Below, one piece after another: positions 1-12,000 of a stretch of 20,433 nucleotides of DNA; position 1 is the stretch's first letter, and each line of letters starts with the position of its first letter. The stretch spans positions 1-20,433 of the forward strand of contig JAWQRM010000686.1 in assembly GCA_033557675.1 (NCBI GenBank). Reading direction: 5' to 3'. A program made the position numbers and the translations under genes. Source of the DNA: Coptodactyla brooksi (lineage: Eukaryota; Arthropoda; Insecta; Coleoptera; Scarabaeidae). The notes under the pieces are model-generated. The model was not told the origin of the DNA, made no database searches, and saw only the letters and a program-made list of their open reading frames with translations.

Positions 1-1680
1 AGTTAGCATCATCAAGAGCGACGAAAAACTAACTACTAACTGACATAAGACACTATATATACTAAAAAGGCGACGCTTAATTGATTCTTAATTGGTTTTT
101 CGCAACCAAGATGATACAAATTAAGCGTTTCCTTACCGTATCCCCATTACCAATATCTCGTACAGCGTTTCCCGTCCCCGTGTTATCTAGCCTAAGGATT
201 CAGAGCCCCTGTACTCTATATTAAAATAATAATAGAATACAAAAAGTAAGCATTTCAAAGTTTTTGTATCAAACAAAATATTTCAAATTCAATATATAAT
301 AAAGATAAAGCATTGCAATAAAAAGAAACTATTTGAAACAACAAAATGCTTGTATCATACGTACATCACATAAAAGGAAATTAGTCCGCAATCGAACAAT
401 ATTTATTTATTTTAACCATGCAACTATTACTAGTGTTACTATTTAGACCTCAATATCCATTAATCTAAATCGATAAAGGTTTCAAAGTAAAATTGTTTAC
501 ATTAGAGAGTTCTGAATTGACCGGCACTTAAATATGAGCTGAAAAAATATGAAGCATGTAAACTAATGTATAAAAAAAGTATGCTTAAAGTACAATTTTT
601 TTTGTATGCCGTCACACCAACCGCGTATATTTGCCACATTGTCGTTACGCTGATCCCGCAAATGTTTGCTACTTAAACCTTCTTTCTTTAACGCTGATAA
701 AAGAAAATTTGTCAAGCGGTAACTTGGTGAATCATCTATAAAATATCTTCTATTCTAATTTCATAGTAATAAGCATAGCTTTTTGCTTTATATTCCATAT
801 GTTTTCGTGTATTTTGGTTATTAATTTTCTAGGGTACGCGTTTTGATTTACAAATTTTTCACAGCTCCTGCTGATGCTAAACTTGCTGATGATTTTATCT
901 GTTTAGTCAGTTTAAACATTTTATCCCCGAGATAATGAGGTGTATTTTTATGATCTGTTTGACACCGTTTTATGTTTTAACATATTAGCACAAATTTTGG
1001 CCAAATATGTTAGAAACGCCATCATGATGCGTCAGCTGCTTAATTTTTATCAGGTTAGGTTATCTCGAGTATGCGATGCTTTATAATCTAATAATTTGAT
1101 GGAGAAAAATTCATTTTATTGAAAATTCTTATTTATCGCATCTTTTTTCTCGGAATTGCCCGTAATGTATTATGGGCAATAATACATTAATATTACAATA
1201 TATAATGGCAAATGTTAAAATGGATTTTTAACAAAAGATTTACCATGACAGAGAAGATCTGTAAAAATTATTTTTACTATTTAACTTTTAACTTTTAGAA
1301 AAGTTCTTATATTTTTTATATATGAACTTATATCCTGATAAGTTCTCATTCCGAAGGTAACAATAAATTAAGTATGGTATTTACATATACCTTATATTGA
1401 ATGTTATTTCGTCACAAAATAGCTGTTTTCTACAAAACAGTTCTAGCCATATATATTTCCTGCATAACAGGACATGATAAATATGAATATCTTTGCTTGT
1501 AACAATGTATCTCTGTAGCAGATGGTACAAGGCTTTCAAGAATTTTGGTATGCCACGCGACCGAATTCGTTCACGCAACTATAACTTTTGTTCAGCACAT
1601 CTTGATAGTCAGGCAAATTGGCACTTCAGAACACTTTGTATATTAAAAAATTAATGCTAATGTCTGCGATATATTTTTAG
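1..1680. other. Non-coding flank, no supported gene
   Basis: A+T-rich DNA with no exon I can defend on either strand. It ends in the splice acceptor (atatttttag, 1671-1680) of the zinc-finger exon, so at least part of it is probably that gene's intron. A minus-strand open frame at 1381-1578 is short, rich in A+T-driven codons and resembles nothing known to me. A short hairpin (CTGTTTT...AAAACAG) sits at 1423-1440. Confidence 0.5.
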
Positions 1681-1936
1681 ATACTCGCGAGAAGAATACA
1701 GATGCACAATCTGTCCTTATACCTGCACGACAGAAAAGGCCTTTCTCCATCACCTACGAAACTGCTGTTCGAAAGAAAAGGACGAAACGCAGGATAAACC
1801 TTTGGAATTATCGTGCCCGATTTGTGGCAAAGACAGGAAGGGAGAAGAATCAATGTCCATCCACATGAAGAAACACAGGGACAACAGACACTTTTGCTGT
1901 GATATTTGCAAGTTTAAGACGCTCCAATTAAAAAAG
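1681..1936 (+). CDS. Zinc-finger gene, penultimate exon
   Basis: Acceptor atatttttag precedes 1681 and donor gtacca follows 1936. The frame starts at TAC 1682 and runs 85 codons without a stop. It encodes fingers 1 and 2 and the first half of finger 3. Confidence 0.88.
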
Positions 1937-2171
1937 GTACCACTTTTCCCACTTTTAGAGTGACCAAGTTGCAACGTAATCATTTATTTTGTAGTTAATT
2001 CAACACCGCCGTATGCACACCGGAGAAAAACCTCATCTATGTCCATTTTGCTCTTATAGGTCTGCTCGAAGAGACAACCTAAGAAGCCATGCTCGAAGGG
2101 TGCATAAAAAGGACAGCCTGCCATGTGACACATTTAGGCCTCGGAATATGGTTTTGGAACCATCTAAGTAA
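1681..2171 (+). CDS. C2H2 zinc-finger protein, last two exons (5' part missing)
   Basis: Two exons, 1681-1936 and 1995-2171, join in phase and end at TAA 2169-2171, giving about 144 C-terminal residues. The first base completes a codon from an upstream exon that I cannot find. Four C2H2-type fingers are visible. The first begins CTICPY and ends H..C rather than H..H. The second is CPIC with H-x3-H. The third, CDIC, is interrupted by the intron and finishes HRRMH, followed by the linker TGEKP. The fourth is CPFC with H-x4-H. The TGEKP linker and tandem fingers indicate a nuclear, sequence-specific DNA-binding protein. The target and gene name cannot be read from this part. The protein stops about 20 residues after the last finger. 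The gene converges on PPP4R1. That it is a C2H2 protein is near certain; which one is unknown. Confidence 0.9.
1995..2171 (+). CDS. Zinc-finger gene, last exon
   Basis: Follows a 58-base intron with acceptor tttattttgtag. Fifty-nine codons including the stop complete finger 3 (HRRMHTGEKP) and encode finger 4. The tail DTFRPRNMVLEPSK precedes the stop. Confidence 0.9.
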   Translation, partial: LIQHRRMHTGEKPHLCPFCSYRSARRDNLRSHARRVHKKDSLPCDTFRPRNMVLEPSK

Positions 2172-2468
2172 TTTAGTGAATTAATAAGTAACACGGTGCT
2201 CATTTAAGACTGTATTGTTATGTTTACATTTTTATATTAATTAGTTAATTAATGCAGTATAGTTAATATTACGCTTATTTTGAAACAAATGTATATGGGG
2301 AATGAGCATGAATTTTGATCGCAAAAAGGTGAAAAACGATTCATTGAACAAATTGGGTTGCCATCTTTTTTGTAATGAATGCATAATTTATAATTAGAAA
2401 ATCACTCAAAAGAACTTGATAACAAACTTTCCCAGTAATATAAAATCTAACAAATCATTATAGTGGAA

Positions 2469-2474
2469 AATAAA
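2469..2474 (+). terminator. Possible poly(A) signal of the zinc-finger gene
   Basis: AATAAA lies about 300 bases after the stop codon and is the first canonical hexamer I noticed downstream. No transcript data support it. Confidence 0.3.
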
Positions 2475-2940
2475 CACACGATATCAACGCCGATTCCTAC
2501 AATCATCATAAAATTGAGAAATATTTTAAATATCAAATCAAGTGTAGTTTTTACGAAACTACTTTTTGTATTTACTACCATGCCACAAACCATTTCGATG
2601 CAATACTTACCTTGAGTTGCACTTACAACTCAGACAATACATCCAACATGTTTAGGCTTTGAATTAAAATCTATTTTACTAATATCACCATACCATCGCG
2701 TCATTGACGTTTCCTGCTTTCTCTATTAGCCCAACGGCTTCCATTCTACTGTTTTCTTCATCTATTTAGTGTCATCCATTCTGACTACGTGGCCGGCCTA
2801 TCTTCATTTTAAAAAAACAGAGAAAAACACATAAAAGATTCAGGACCTATTTAGTAATCGTCAACACAATGTTGAGTTAATGATTGCTGAATAGGAAGAG
2901 GAACAGGACTTATTAAAATTGTAAATATAGTCAATTTTTT

Positions 2941-2976
2941 GATCATGTCTTTGACGTTGCAAAGTACGTCATGATC
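2941..2976. repeat. Short imperfect hairpin
   Basis: GATCATG at 2941 pairs with CATGATC ending at 2976. An inner CTTTG/CAAAG stem encloses a loop of about six bases, with unpaired bases between the two stems. It is too short and A+T-poor for a typical pre-miRNA and may be a transposon remnant. Confidence 0.4.
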
Positions 2977-5901
2977 AACGGCAAACAGTTAAAGGATTTT
3001 AAAGTTGGGTTGAATTTGGAAAAGCGACACAAATAGGTAGAGAATCTCTGTCACAAAAGTTATCAATGCAAGAAGGGAATGTGATTGCAAATCAATACAA
3101 GGAAAAGTAAATTCATGGAAGTCAAGACCAAAGGAAAGGTATCAGCCTTGAAAAACTCAAGGTACAAGTGGATATTCTTTCCCAATTTAAGAAAATCAAG
3201 AATGCAATGCATCTGGGGGTTCTAATCCCTTGACAGACAGTTCAAAATTGATGGAGTTTCAAATTTTGTCAGCACGATACTTTTTGTATAAACTGGAATA
3301 TCTATACAATTGCCAGTATAGGTGTTGTTGTTAACTATTTAATTAATTAGACATTTTAATTCACGAATGAATATAGCCTCCATATCAAACATCAAAAATT
3401 TGTTGTTGTAGAAAGTGGCATTGATGACTGAAGCTTTCCATTCTCTGAATGAAAAATAGTACACAGCAACTACTGTAGTAAAACAATAATAAAAACGAAA
3501 AATAACAGTTTTATTACAAATTACTATACACTTCCAGACGATTGGACATAATGTGGTACATGTGGCACAAGTTTTGAAAACTGTTAATAGTTGTATGTAA
3601 AATTAGAACACCATCATCTTTCCAAGTCTGCAGTAACATTGCAGAGAAATTTCCATACCAAATTATCCACTCGAGTACATCGTGTAGTCTCATAGTAGAA
3701 ACTAATATATTTGGATACCCTTGCAATGTACCTCAAATCTTATATTGGTGTCTGAAATGATTGGAAAAACGGTCGCCATGTGGCGATTGTTTATTTACAA
3801 TGTTAATAATTTTCAATTGCACATTTTTAATTTTCATGTTTGTTAGATTAATTTTGTACGAAATATTTAGTGCCATATAGTTCAGCTTTTCATTTTTTTA
3901 ATGTACAGATAGCAAAAAACTTGACCTGATATAGAAGAATGACCTACATTTTCGAAATCAGCATATAATATTTACCGAAGAAGTTAAAAAACTTATAGTC
4001 CAGATCACTTAGTAAATTTATTGGACCGAATCTAACCGCTACGCAGAACAACAACCAAAGAGATCATCTGATATTTTGTCCTCAGTAACTACAGATAAAA
4101 TGCATTTTTTTATGTATCCTTACACGGAAATGATGATTATATTCTCCCAACAATCAAAAGTATGGTCCTCCTGCTCATCCATGTCCTACACTAAATCAAA
4201 TCTGGATGGTTTATGAAGCTATAAATAAAAAATGTCCACATTATACATTATGCACGTTGTACGCTATACATTATAATTTTATTATGATTACTTTAATGAA
4301 CATTACAATATCCTACATTGTACATTACACATTTGTTTAATCTGCGATGAAACAGAAAAAAATTTGCCACCAGAATTTACTAACAAAAAAACTAAAAAAG
4401 GAGAATCCTAGGCATTTCAAAACAAAGTTATGATAATCAAATGGCATGACAAAAAGAAATTTGTTTCTAACAATACATAACCGAAAAAAAGTAGCAATTG
4501 CGAAGAAAGATAAAAAAGAGAATGAAATCAAAATTAGTTTGAATCGAGTAACACCATGGAAAGGGTGTATCGATTGGTAGATTTGCACGATTATAAGATT
4601 AGCAAGAGACGGGAAAAGCAATATTATAAAAATATATTTATTATATATTAAGGTCAACTAATCAATATTTCTTGAGATTGTTATTTTCAACTCTTATTTT
4701 GTACTAAACGAATGAAGGAATCAAAATTAGCACAACAAATGATTGAGAAGTAGCACTCTAGAATACATATGAACAATGAAAATTCGCATTTAAAATGAAC
4801 CTCTACTATAATTTCGGAATTAGATCATCCATAAGCTAGTAACACGACTCAGTAAAAAGTTCACAAAAAGAATTTTATTCCATTTAAAATGGAATAGTGT
4901 AACTATTCTAAACAAATATTGTTTATGAAACTGTATATTAGCGAAAAATCAATATGAAGCAAATCTGTAAGAACTTGAGGGTTAGTCACCAGGGTTAAAC
5001 TCGTCTCTTTTAATTTCAACTTTCGTCATTTTTTGATTTATTAAATTCTTTTATCGAATTCAATTGAATTATAAAACTTACAATCACTCTTAAATCATGT
5101 GTAAAGCAGTTTTCTAAAATACAGACCTTTCATGCTCATTCCACCTTATTAAAGAAAAAAAACTGCCTCAACCAAAAAGCAAATGTGTCCACTTTGCGTA
5201 AAATATACTTTCGAAGAGTTCATTTTTTGACACATTTTATTTTATATATGTACGTCACTTATATTTTCTATTTTTCCATGTTTAGGAAAGCCCTTGTTAT
5301 TGATGTTTAATTATCAAAATAAATGTTCATAATACAAACCTACCTTAGCAATCAATATTCTATTCCATCCAAAATAAGATGGGGAAATCAAACCATATGC
5401 GAATATACGTAAATCCATTTTTTTATTAAATCAATCAGCTGTGTAAATACAATATAATACAAATCTTTAAAATTATCTATAAATTATCGGCAGATGGTAC
5501 CTCGGCAGTTCATGACAATTAGGAGACACCTTCGTTTCTGGTATATTTACAGTGCTGCCGTATGTTCGACAATTACGCATAAGACTTGACCAGTGGGTAG
5601 GTAAGGTATATATGTATATATATGTAAACTAAGTATGTATACAAATTTACATTGGAAAATTATTTTTAATTTCTACTTAAAAAATCTTATACATCTTCGT
5701 TTTAAAAGAATTGTACATATATTAGAAACATAAGGAAAAGAAGAAACATGAGTAAAAGAAAGAAACATAAGGAATTAACAACCTAAAATAAATTGTTAGC
5801 TAGTATACATATAATTATTAATAAACGCATGTCAATAATAATAATAGGTATACTGCCTCTCAATATGGAGCACAAAACCTTTCGTAGAAATTGTCCGATT
5901 C

Positions 5902-6041
5902 TCAGTGGATCTGCGGTATGGTGGTGCTAAAGTTTTCGGATGATGCTGAATGCCGTACGTCTCTGTCTTTGTCAGCTTGAAGTCTTCTCATTACCGTTTC
6001 TAGGCCTTCATAATATTGGTTATTTGGATCCGAAAAGAATG
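5902..6041 (-). CDS. PPP4R1: PPP4R1 last exon
   Basis: Acceptor tttatctccgtag precedes 6041. The first two bases complete the codon split after 10307, giving Pro. Residues [20 protein letters not shown] and the following QADKDRDVR align with the family's C-terminal helix. The stop is TGA. The exon is separated from the rest by a 4.3 kb intron full of transposons. Confidence 0.85.
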
Positions 6042-9000
6042 CTACGGAGATAAACCAAAAACTTTTTAGAAAGCTTGATACACCTAGCAAGCAATGCAAT
6101 AATTAAATGATAACGTAAAAACCAGAATGAATGTGATTATAATCATTAGATTTCAGTTGAAACACGGAACCATATTTATGTAATCTTAACTCTATTTGAG
6201 AAATAATTTTCATATTTGTTTCATATACCAATCAAGACTCATGGAACAGCTAAACCAGTTTTTGTACATAAAGTGTGTGCCTGCAGTTTCAGAATATACA
6301 TGATTCCTTTACAAAAAAAAATTAACCCAATAAAAAATCATTTTCATTTCATTTCATCAAATTTCATTTTTTCCTTATTTTCTCTGTTATTTTATTAACT
6401 TATAACTACAATGTAGCTTATAATTAGAAGCAGAATCCTATTTTTAGATGATATTCAAAAACTAAATAGTTTTAAGACAAAATTCTGGAAACTGGTTTTA
6501 ACATATCAATGCAAAAACTACTGGACGTGATCTACTGGATATTCTTTAGAGAAAAATTGTAGTGTGCTATCCAATCGGAATTAAACAATTGCTTTGAAAA
6601 AAAAGAAATAAACACCAGGAAAACCATTAGTATATAATAAACGCCACGAAGGTTGGCAACTACGTCATCAGTCTGTTAGCCCCAACCACAGAGGCACAGT
6701 TGCGACTATTTCTGTTTGTTCCCACATGCATCGGCCAGCTGATTTTGGTTGTCTACGTTTAAAGGTTAAGTTGACATCTGGCTGTGTATTTACCATCGCG
6801 TGTTATTTAATGCATTTGCAAAGTGCAGCAACGTAAAGATGTATTCCCTCCTGAAGTCTTGCCAACATACCAAACTTTTATTCGTAACTATTTCACTTGA
6901 TCTTTTTAGTTTCAACACGTAAATATGTTTATATATAAATGCTTTTTATACTGATTATTTAATGAAATGAAGCAGCAGTCTCCTTTTCCTTCTATTAAGA
7001 GCCTGTCTAAAGAACAATATATATTTAAACCAACTTTAAACCACCAAATGAATCATCTCATGAAATATCAACTATGCAAATAAGCTTCCGCCATTGGACA
7101 AAAGTTATCGCCACCAGTAAGTTATGGTTAAAATTGTCAGATGTAAAAATCACTTTCTAAGAAACCAGGCAAAACAAATCAGTTAATAAAATAGTCACCA
7201 AATGAATCATCTCATGAAATATCAACTACGCAAATAAGCTTCCGCCATTGGGCAAAAGTTAGCGCCACCAGTAAGTTATGGTTAAAATTGTCAGATGTAA
7301 AACGTCATTATCTCAGGATGCCCAACTCAGGTTGGACATCTGTCAACAACATAATCTTAAAATATTAGTGGATTGTTATCAGTATAATATATTCTTTTGT
7401 ATGCAAAAATGTCGAGTGTTGAGCTGAACAAACGTCATTTGCAGGAACTTTTAATTTACTTCTTCCATGTAAAGAAATCTCCAGCTGAGGCACATCGATT
7501 GCTTGTAGAAGCATATGGTGAGGTTGCCTTAAGGCTGCTGAGAAGTTGTTGAGAGCGGTTTCAAAAGCTTAAGGATAGTGAATTTGACATCGAAGACAAA
7601 GAACGTAGCGGAAGGCCGAAAGTGTACAAAGGAGTAACTCAGCAAGCAATTTCACATCGGTTAAAATCATTGGGAATGATTCAAAAACAAGAAAATTGGG
7701 TTCCATATGAACTGACGCCGAGCAACGTTGAACAACAATTTGCACATGTGAAATGCTACTTGCCAGGCATAAACGAAAGGGTTTTCTGCACCATATAGTT
7801 ACTGGTGCTGCAAAATCGATCCACTACGATAATCCAAAAAGGAAGAAATCATGGATGCCGCCTCATCATGCTGCAACATCTACAGCTAAAGCCAAATATT
7901 CATGAAAAATATGCACTCAAGGCGCCCAATATTATTATGCGCCCAATATTAGTCCATGACACGACAAAATTATTCTCCTGCATGATAATGCTCGTCCACA
8001 TGTTGCGGGGCTGCTCAAAACCTATTCGGAAACACTCAATTTGGAAGTTTTACCCCACCTGCCGTATTCACCAGACATTGCTCCTTCTGATTTCCACTTG
8101 TTTCGTTCGATGACGCATGGACTGTCTGAGCAGCACTTCACATAATATGAAAGTACCAAAAATTGGATCGATTCATGGATAGCCTCAAAGGATTTCTTCA
8201 AAAGTATTCTTCCAATGTGGTATCCGAATGCTGTCAGAAAGATGGGTAAAAGAATTTGCAAGTGATGGACAATACTTCGAATAAAACATAAGGTTCCGTT
8301 CTTTCACAATAAATGCCTAATTTTTGATACAAAGCAGCGGAAACTTATTTGTATACCTGATATAATAAAAGTATTATTCAGGGAATTAAGAGAAATCTTA
8401 GAGAATCTTATCCTTCTTGAAGTCATGGGAGTAGGATATTTCATAGAGATTACTCTATAACTTTGAATTGTATTAAAAATTATTGCAGCCTACAAAATTA
8501 CTTATGTGTTAAAGGGTCATAGGTCATGTCTAGTTGCAGGCTGAAAAAACAACATGATCTTTGGGGATTTTTATAAGAATTTTATGACAATTCTCTTACT
8601 GATAAAATACTGATATTAAAAGTACATATACTGAACATTCAAATTTTTTTTCGCCAAAAAATATTGTAAATTAAAGTTACGGCCACTTTAAGGAAATCTC
8701 ATTTTTCAGAGGTATTGTGCAGTGACCATGATAGCTCAAAGCCAAATCATCCAATATCACAATCCAAAAAGATTCTATTAGCATATGAATGTATCTTGTT
8801 CGTGAACAAAGGATTTTTTGAGAAAATGATTTTTGACAAAATGGCGGCCGTTTTAAGGAAAAGTGCGATTTTTCGGGCTCTTAATTTTTCGTTAATAAAA
8901 AAAGTTTTCAGTTCAATAAAAAAACCCTATCAACAGCTTGTTCACGAACAAGCAGGTGTACAGGGGAAGGTGTACAGAGATATCCTGTACACCTTACAGG

Positions 9001-12000
9001 ACTTTTTCGAAAAACGTAATTTGCCGTCTAGTTATCAGTAGAGTATAATTTAATTTTTTTAACTTTCACAGAATGCCATAAAGTGAGCATTCTGTTGTCA
9101 AAGTCAAAAATCGATTTTTTTCGACTTTTCTAACTAGACATGACACCTTAAGTAAATATTAAATGGATTGATTAATTTTTTATTTATTAATTTAGATTCT
9201 GCAGTTGAACATGTTAAAGCAACTGCAATGTGAAGCTTTACAGCATATGCAACCAGCCCGACTAAATAGAGCTAAAAATAATGTGATTATAAAATGCAAT
9301 ATTTTAAATAATTGTTAAGATAACCTCATATCCTCTTACAGATTAAGAAATTCATATCCTCTTATCCAGCGACTTAGAAATATTTTACATTCACTTAAAC
9401 GCATACCAGATGATCCTGTGGAAGCTGTGGAGCTCCATCGATTTGAAACCATATATTATCAATATTCAAATTCTGTATTTGTAATATAATGTGTCTGGAA
9501 GAGTCTCCAAACATAAATTTATTATTTTTTAGATTTATTTTTGTGACCAATACACATGTTGCAATAACATATGTTGCAATAACAACAAAACAAAGAAATG
9601 GAATGACAAATTAAAATAGATCGGCGAACGATGATTTTCATTCAATTCATCTATGTATTCATTTAAATTAATCATTGTCACATAGCTGCTGATGACTGCA
9701 AAATTTGTACTGCTCGTATTTAAATTTCTTTCCCATCTTGAATATAAAAGATATTGAAACATTAAATTTACATATTAAATGTAAGGATGCACTGGTTTTC
9801 ATTGGCATTTAATTTATCTTTGGTAAAAACTTTGCAAGTTTTCCCCCCTTTGTGGGCATTTCCATAAAGCTTCATTATTTGATCATTTAATAGTATTATG
9901 AATAGTTTCAATAGATCAAAAATCCAACAGATCAAATAAAGTAAACTAAATCATGGACTAGACCAAGTTTAAAACCACAAAAATGAATCAGTCTACAAGT
10001 ACCGCGCTATTCACATTCACCATATACAAAAGCAATTTTAGGGGGTTTACATGATTAATACTTTTAAAGTGCTTTTTTTAGCTTATTTGATATCTCATTT
10101 TAAACTGCATAAGTTTATAAATTGTAGTCCAAAGCAAGAATACAACCATACAAAAGTGGAAAATTATTGTCTCATGAATATAGCCAAATAAATAGAAAGA
10201 ATGGTATATGGACACTTGAATTATAATGTTGTTAATGACAGCTTTGATTTTGGGACTTTTACATATTAATTAGAAAATGCTACTTTATATCTTATTTCAT
10301 ACTTACGATGTGCAATCATGTTCTTTGCAATAGTTCTAGCAACAACCAATCTAACATTTGGAACAGGATCCCAACTAAGATCCAGAAGATGTGGCATGAC
10401 GTCTGTTGCAAACACCTCCAAAGGAACTGAATGGTTCCTCAACATGTGGCAGCACAACAACGTGAATGTTTGCCTCCTTTTCCATTTTTTCGAGTGAGCA
10501 AACCTTTCAGCCAACATTATCAAAATCCGGTGGGTTAAATCTTTCTCTGTGGAAATATGCTTGAGCAGTTCGGACACCAGTTCCAGAGCAGTATCCCTTA
10601 CGGCAGCCACTTTATCGCTCAACAACGTTGTTGCTATATAGGCTATATGTTTCGCGGCATCGGCAGGGCGGAACAGCGTAACGGCCAGCCTTAGCTGCTC
10701 AGCCAATTCTTGTCGAAATCTCCAGTTCAACTCATTGTCCGCTTGCAAAAATTCAGCTAATCTCGGTAAATAAACAGCTCGTGCCGGTGGATTGATCAAT
10801 CTAAGAAAATGAGCTAAATGTTTCAGCACCCCTATCCGTACTTCATCCAGATCTTTGATGAACCCCTCGAAGATTGGCGTTAGGTAATTTGTAGTTATAT
10901 CGGGGCCCAGGATTACCGCCAACTCATGCAAACTACTCGCAACTGTTCGTCTGACTTTATACTGCATGTCCGAAGCCAGAGTCTCCACAGTATCCTTTAG
11001 CAAGTGCCAGTTTTGGCTGCCCAGTGTTAGTGCGACTGCCGGTAGTGAATATGCGCAATGGAATGCCATTTCGTTGTCGGTGTTTTGAGCTATCGATGGA
11101 TCAGTCATTGAAATAAAATGGTCGATGAGGAGTTGCGGAACACCGTGCTGGTTGTCTTCTTCATCTATTAGATGTGAAGCAGCAACCAATTCATCTTTTG
11201 TACCTGAAATAGAAAACAATAAGTGCTTTTAAGTTTTGAAGAAAACTCCACCTGCAAACATGATGTATGAAACCATAAATCATAGTCTGCCTTATGCAAT
11301 TTCTTCATGGAAAAATTTCTGATGCATAATTATAATCATTTCCTATAAAAAGTACATTCCTAACAATGAACTTATTTCTTGAAGATGGATATTGGTGTCT
11401 TAACTGCTTGAATGTTCGGCAACCTCATGTAAGTGTAATTTACAAGGCTCGCTCAGTATACACCAGCATCTTGCTGGGAAGTGACCATCATACTCAAACC
11501 AAAACTGGGTAGTTGTTGTCTGCCAACTATCTGCACCATAATAAAAATAAAAAAAAATGTTAAAGTTCATGTTGCTATAGGTTGTTCCATTTCTACCTCT
11601 CCCAGAGCACCAGTAATTGCGAAAACGGAAAAAACAGCATTTGGACTCATAATAACTCCAGAAAATGAACTCCTTTAGCGAGCAATACTATTAGCAATAC
11701 ATGTCATGACAATCATGAATACTCTGAATACACTTATAAATATTCTGAATAGTCATTCAGAAGCTATATAACAGAAAATTCACTTTTTGGCTAACTCCCA
11801 ACATGTTTTTTCACAATTAAAAAAAAATGCTTTTTAAGAGACAAAATTAAATACATTATTAATTATATACAAAGGGAAAGTGCCTTTTTTTACATGCATA
11901 TACAAAAGATCAGGCATAATAGTCAATGAAGTTAAAAATAATGCAAAACAGAATACATACTCCAAAAAAAGAAAATGATTTGCCAGGTTTTAAGACATCA

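Larger units (their letters stand above)
2172..5901. other. Converging intergenic region
   Basis: The space between the 3' ends of the zinc-finger gene (+) and PPP4R1 (-). It is A+T-rich and contains both 3' UTRs. I find no convincing gene. A 36-base imperfect hairpin lies at 2941-2976. A minus-strand open frame at 3514-3726 ends directly before TAATAAAA but resembles no family I know. A hydrophobic minus-strand frame at 4337-4657 is best explained by A+T-rich sequence. ATTAAA on the minus strand at 5665-5670 could be a PPP4R1 poly(A) signal. Confidence 0.5.

Noticed and set aside
3514..3726. 70-codon minus-strand frame ending beside AATAAA
   Set aside because: The hexamer is expected often in this composition; no family is recognised and there is no convincing acceptor.
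4337..4657. 106-codon hydrophobic minus-strand frame
   Set aside because: Phe/Ile/Leu richness follows from A-rich plus-strand sequence; no domain or splice support.
8022..8261. 79-codon minus-strand frame
   Set aside because: It is antisense to the mariner transposase C-terminus.
8715..9041. 108-codon plus-strand frame in the TTAA element
   Set aside because: It reads through palindromes and internal repeats and has no transposase motif.
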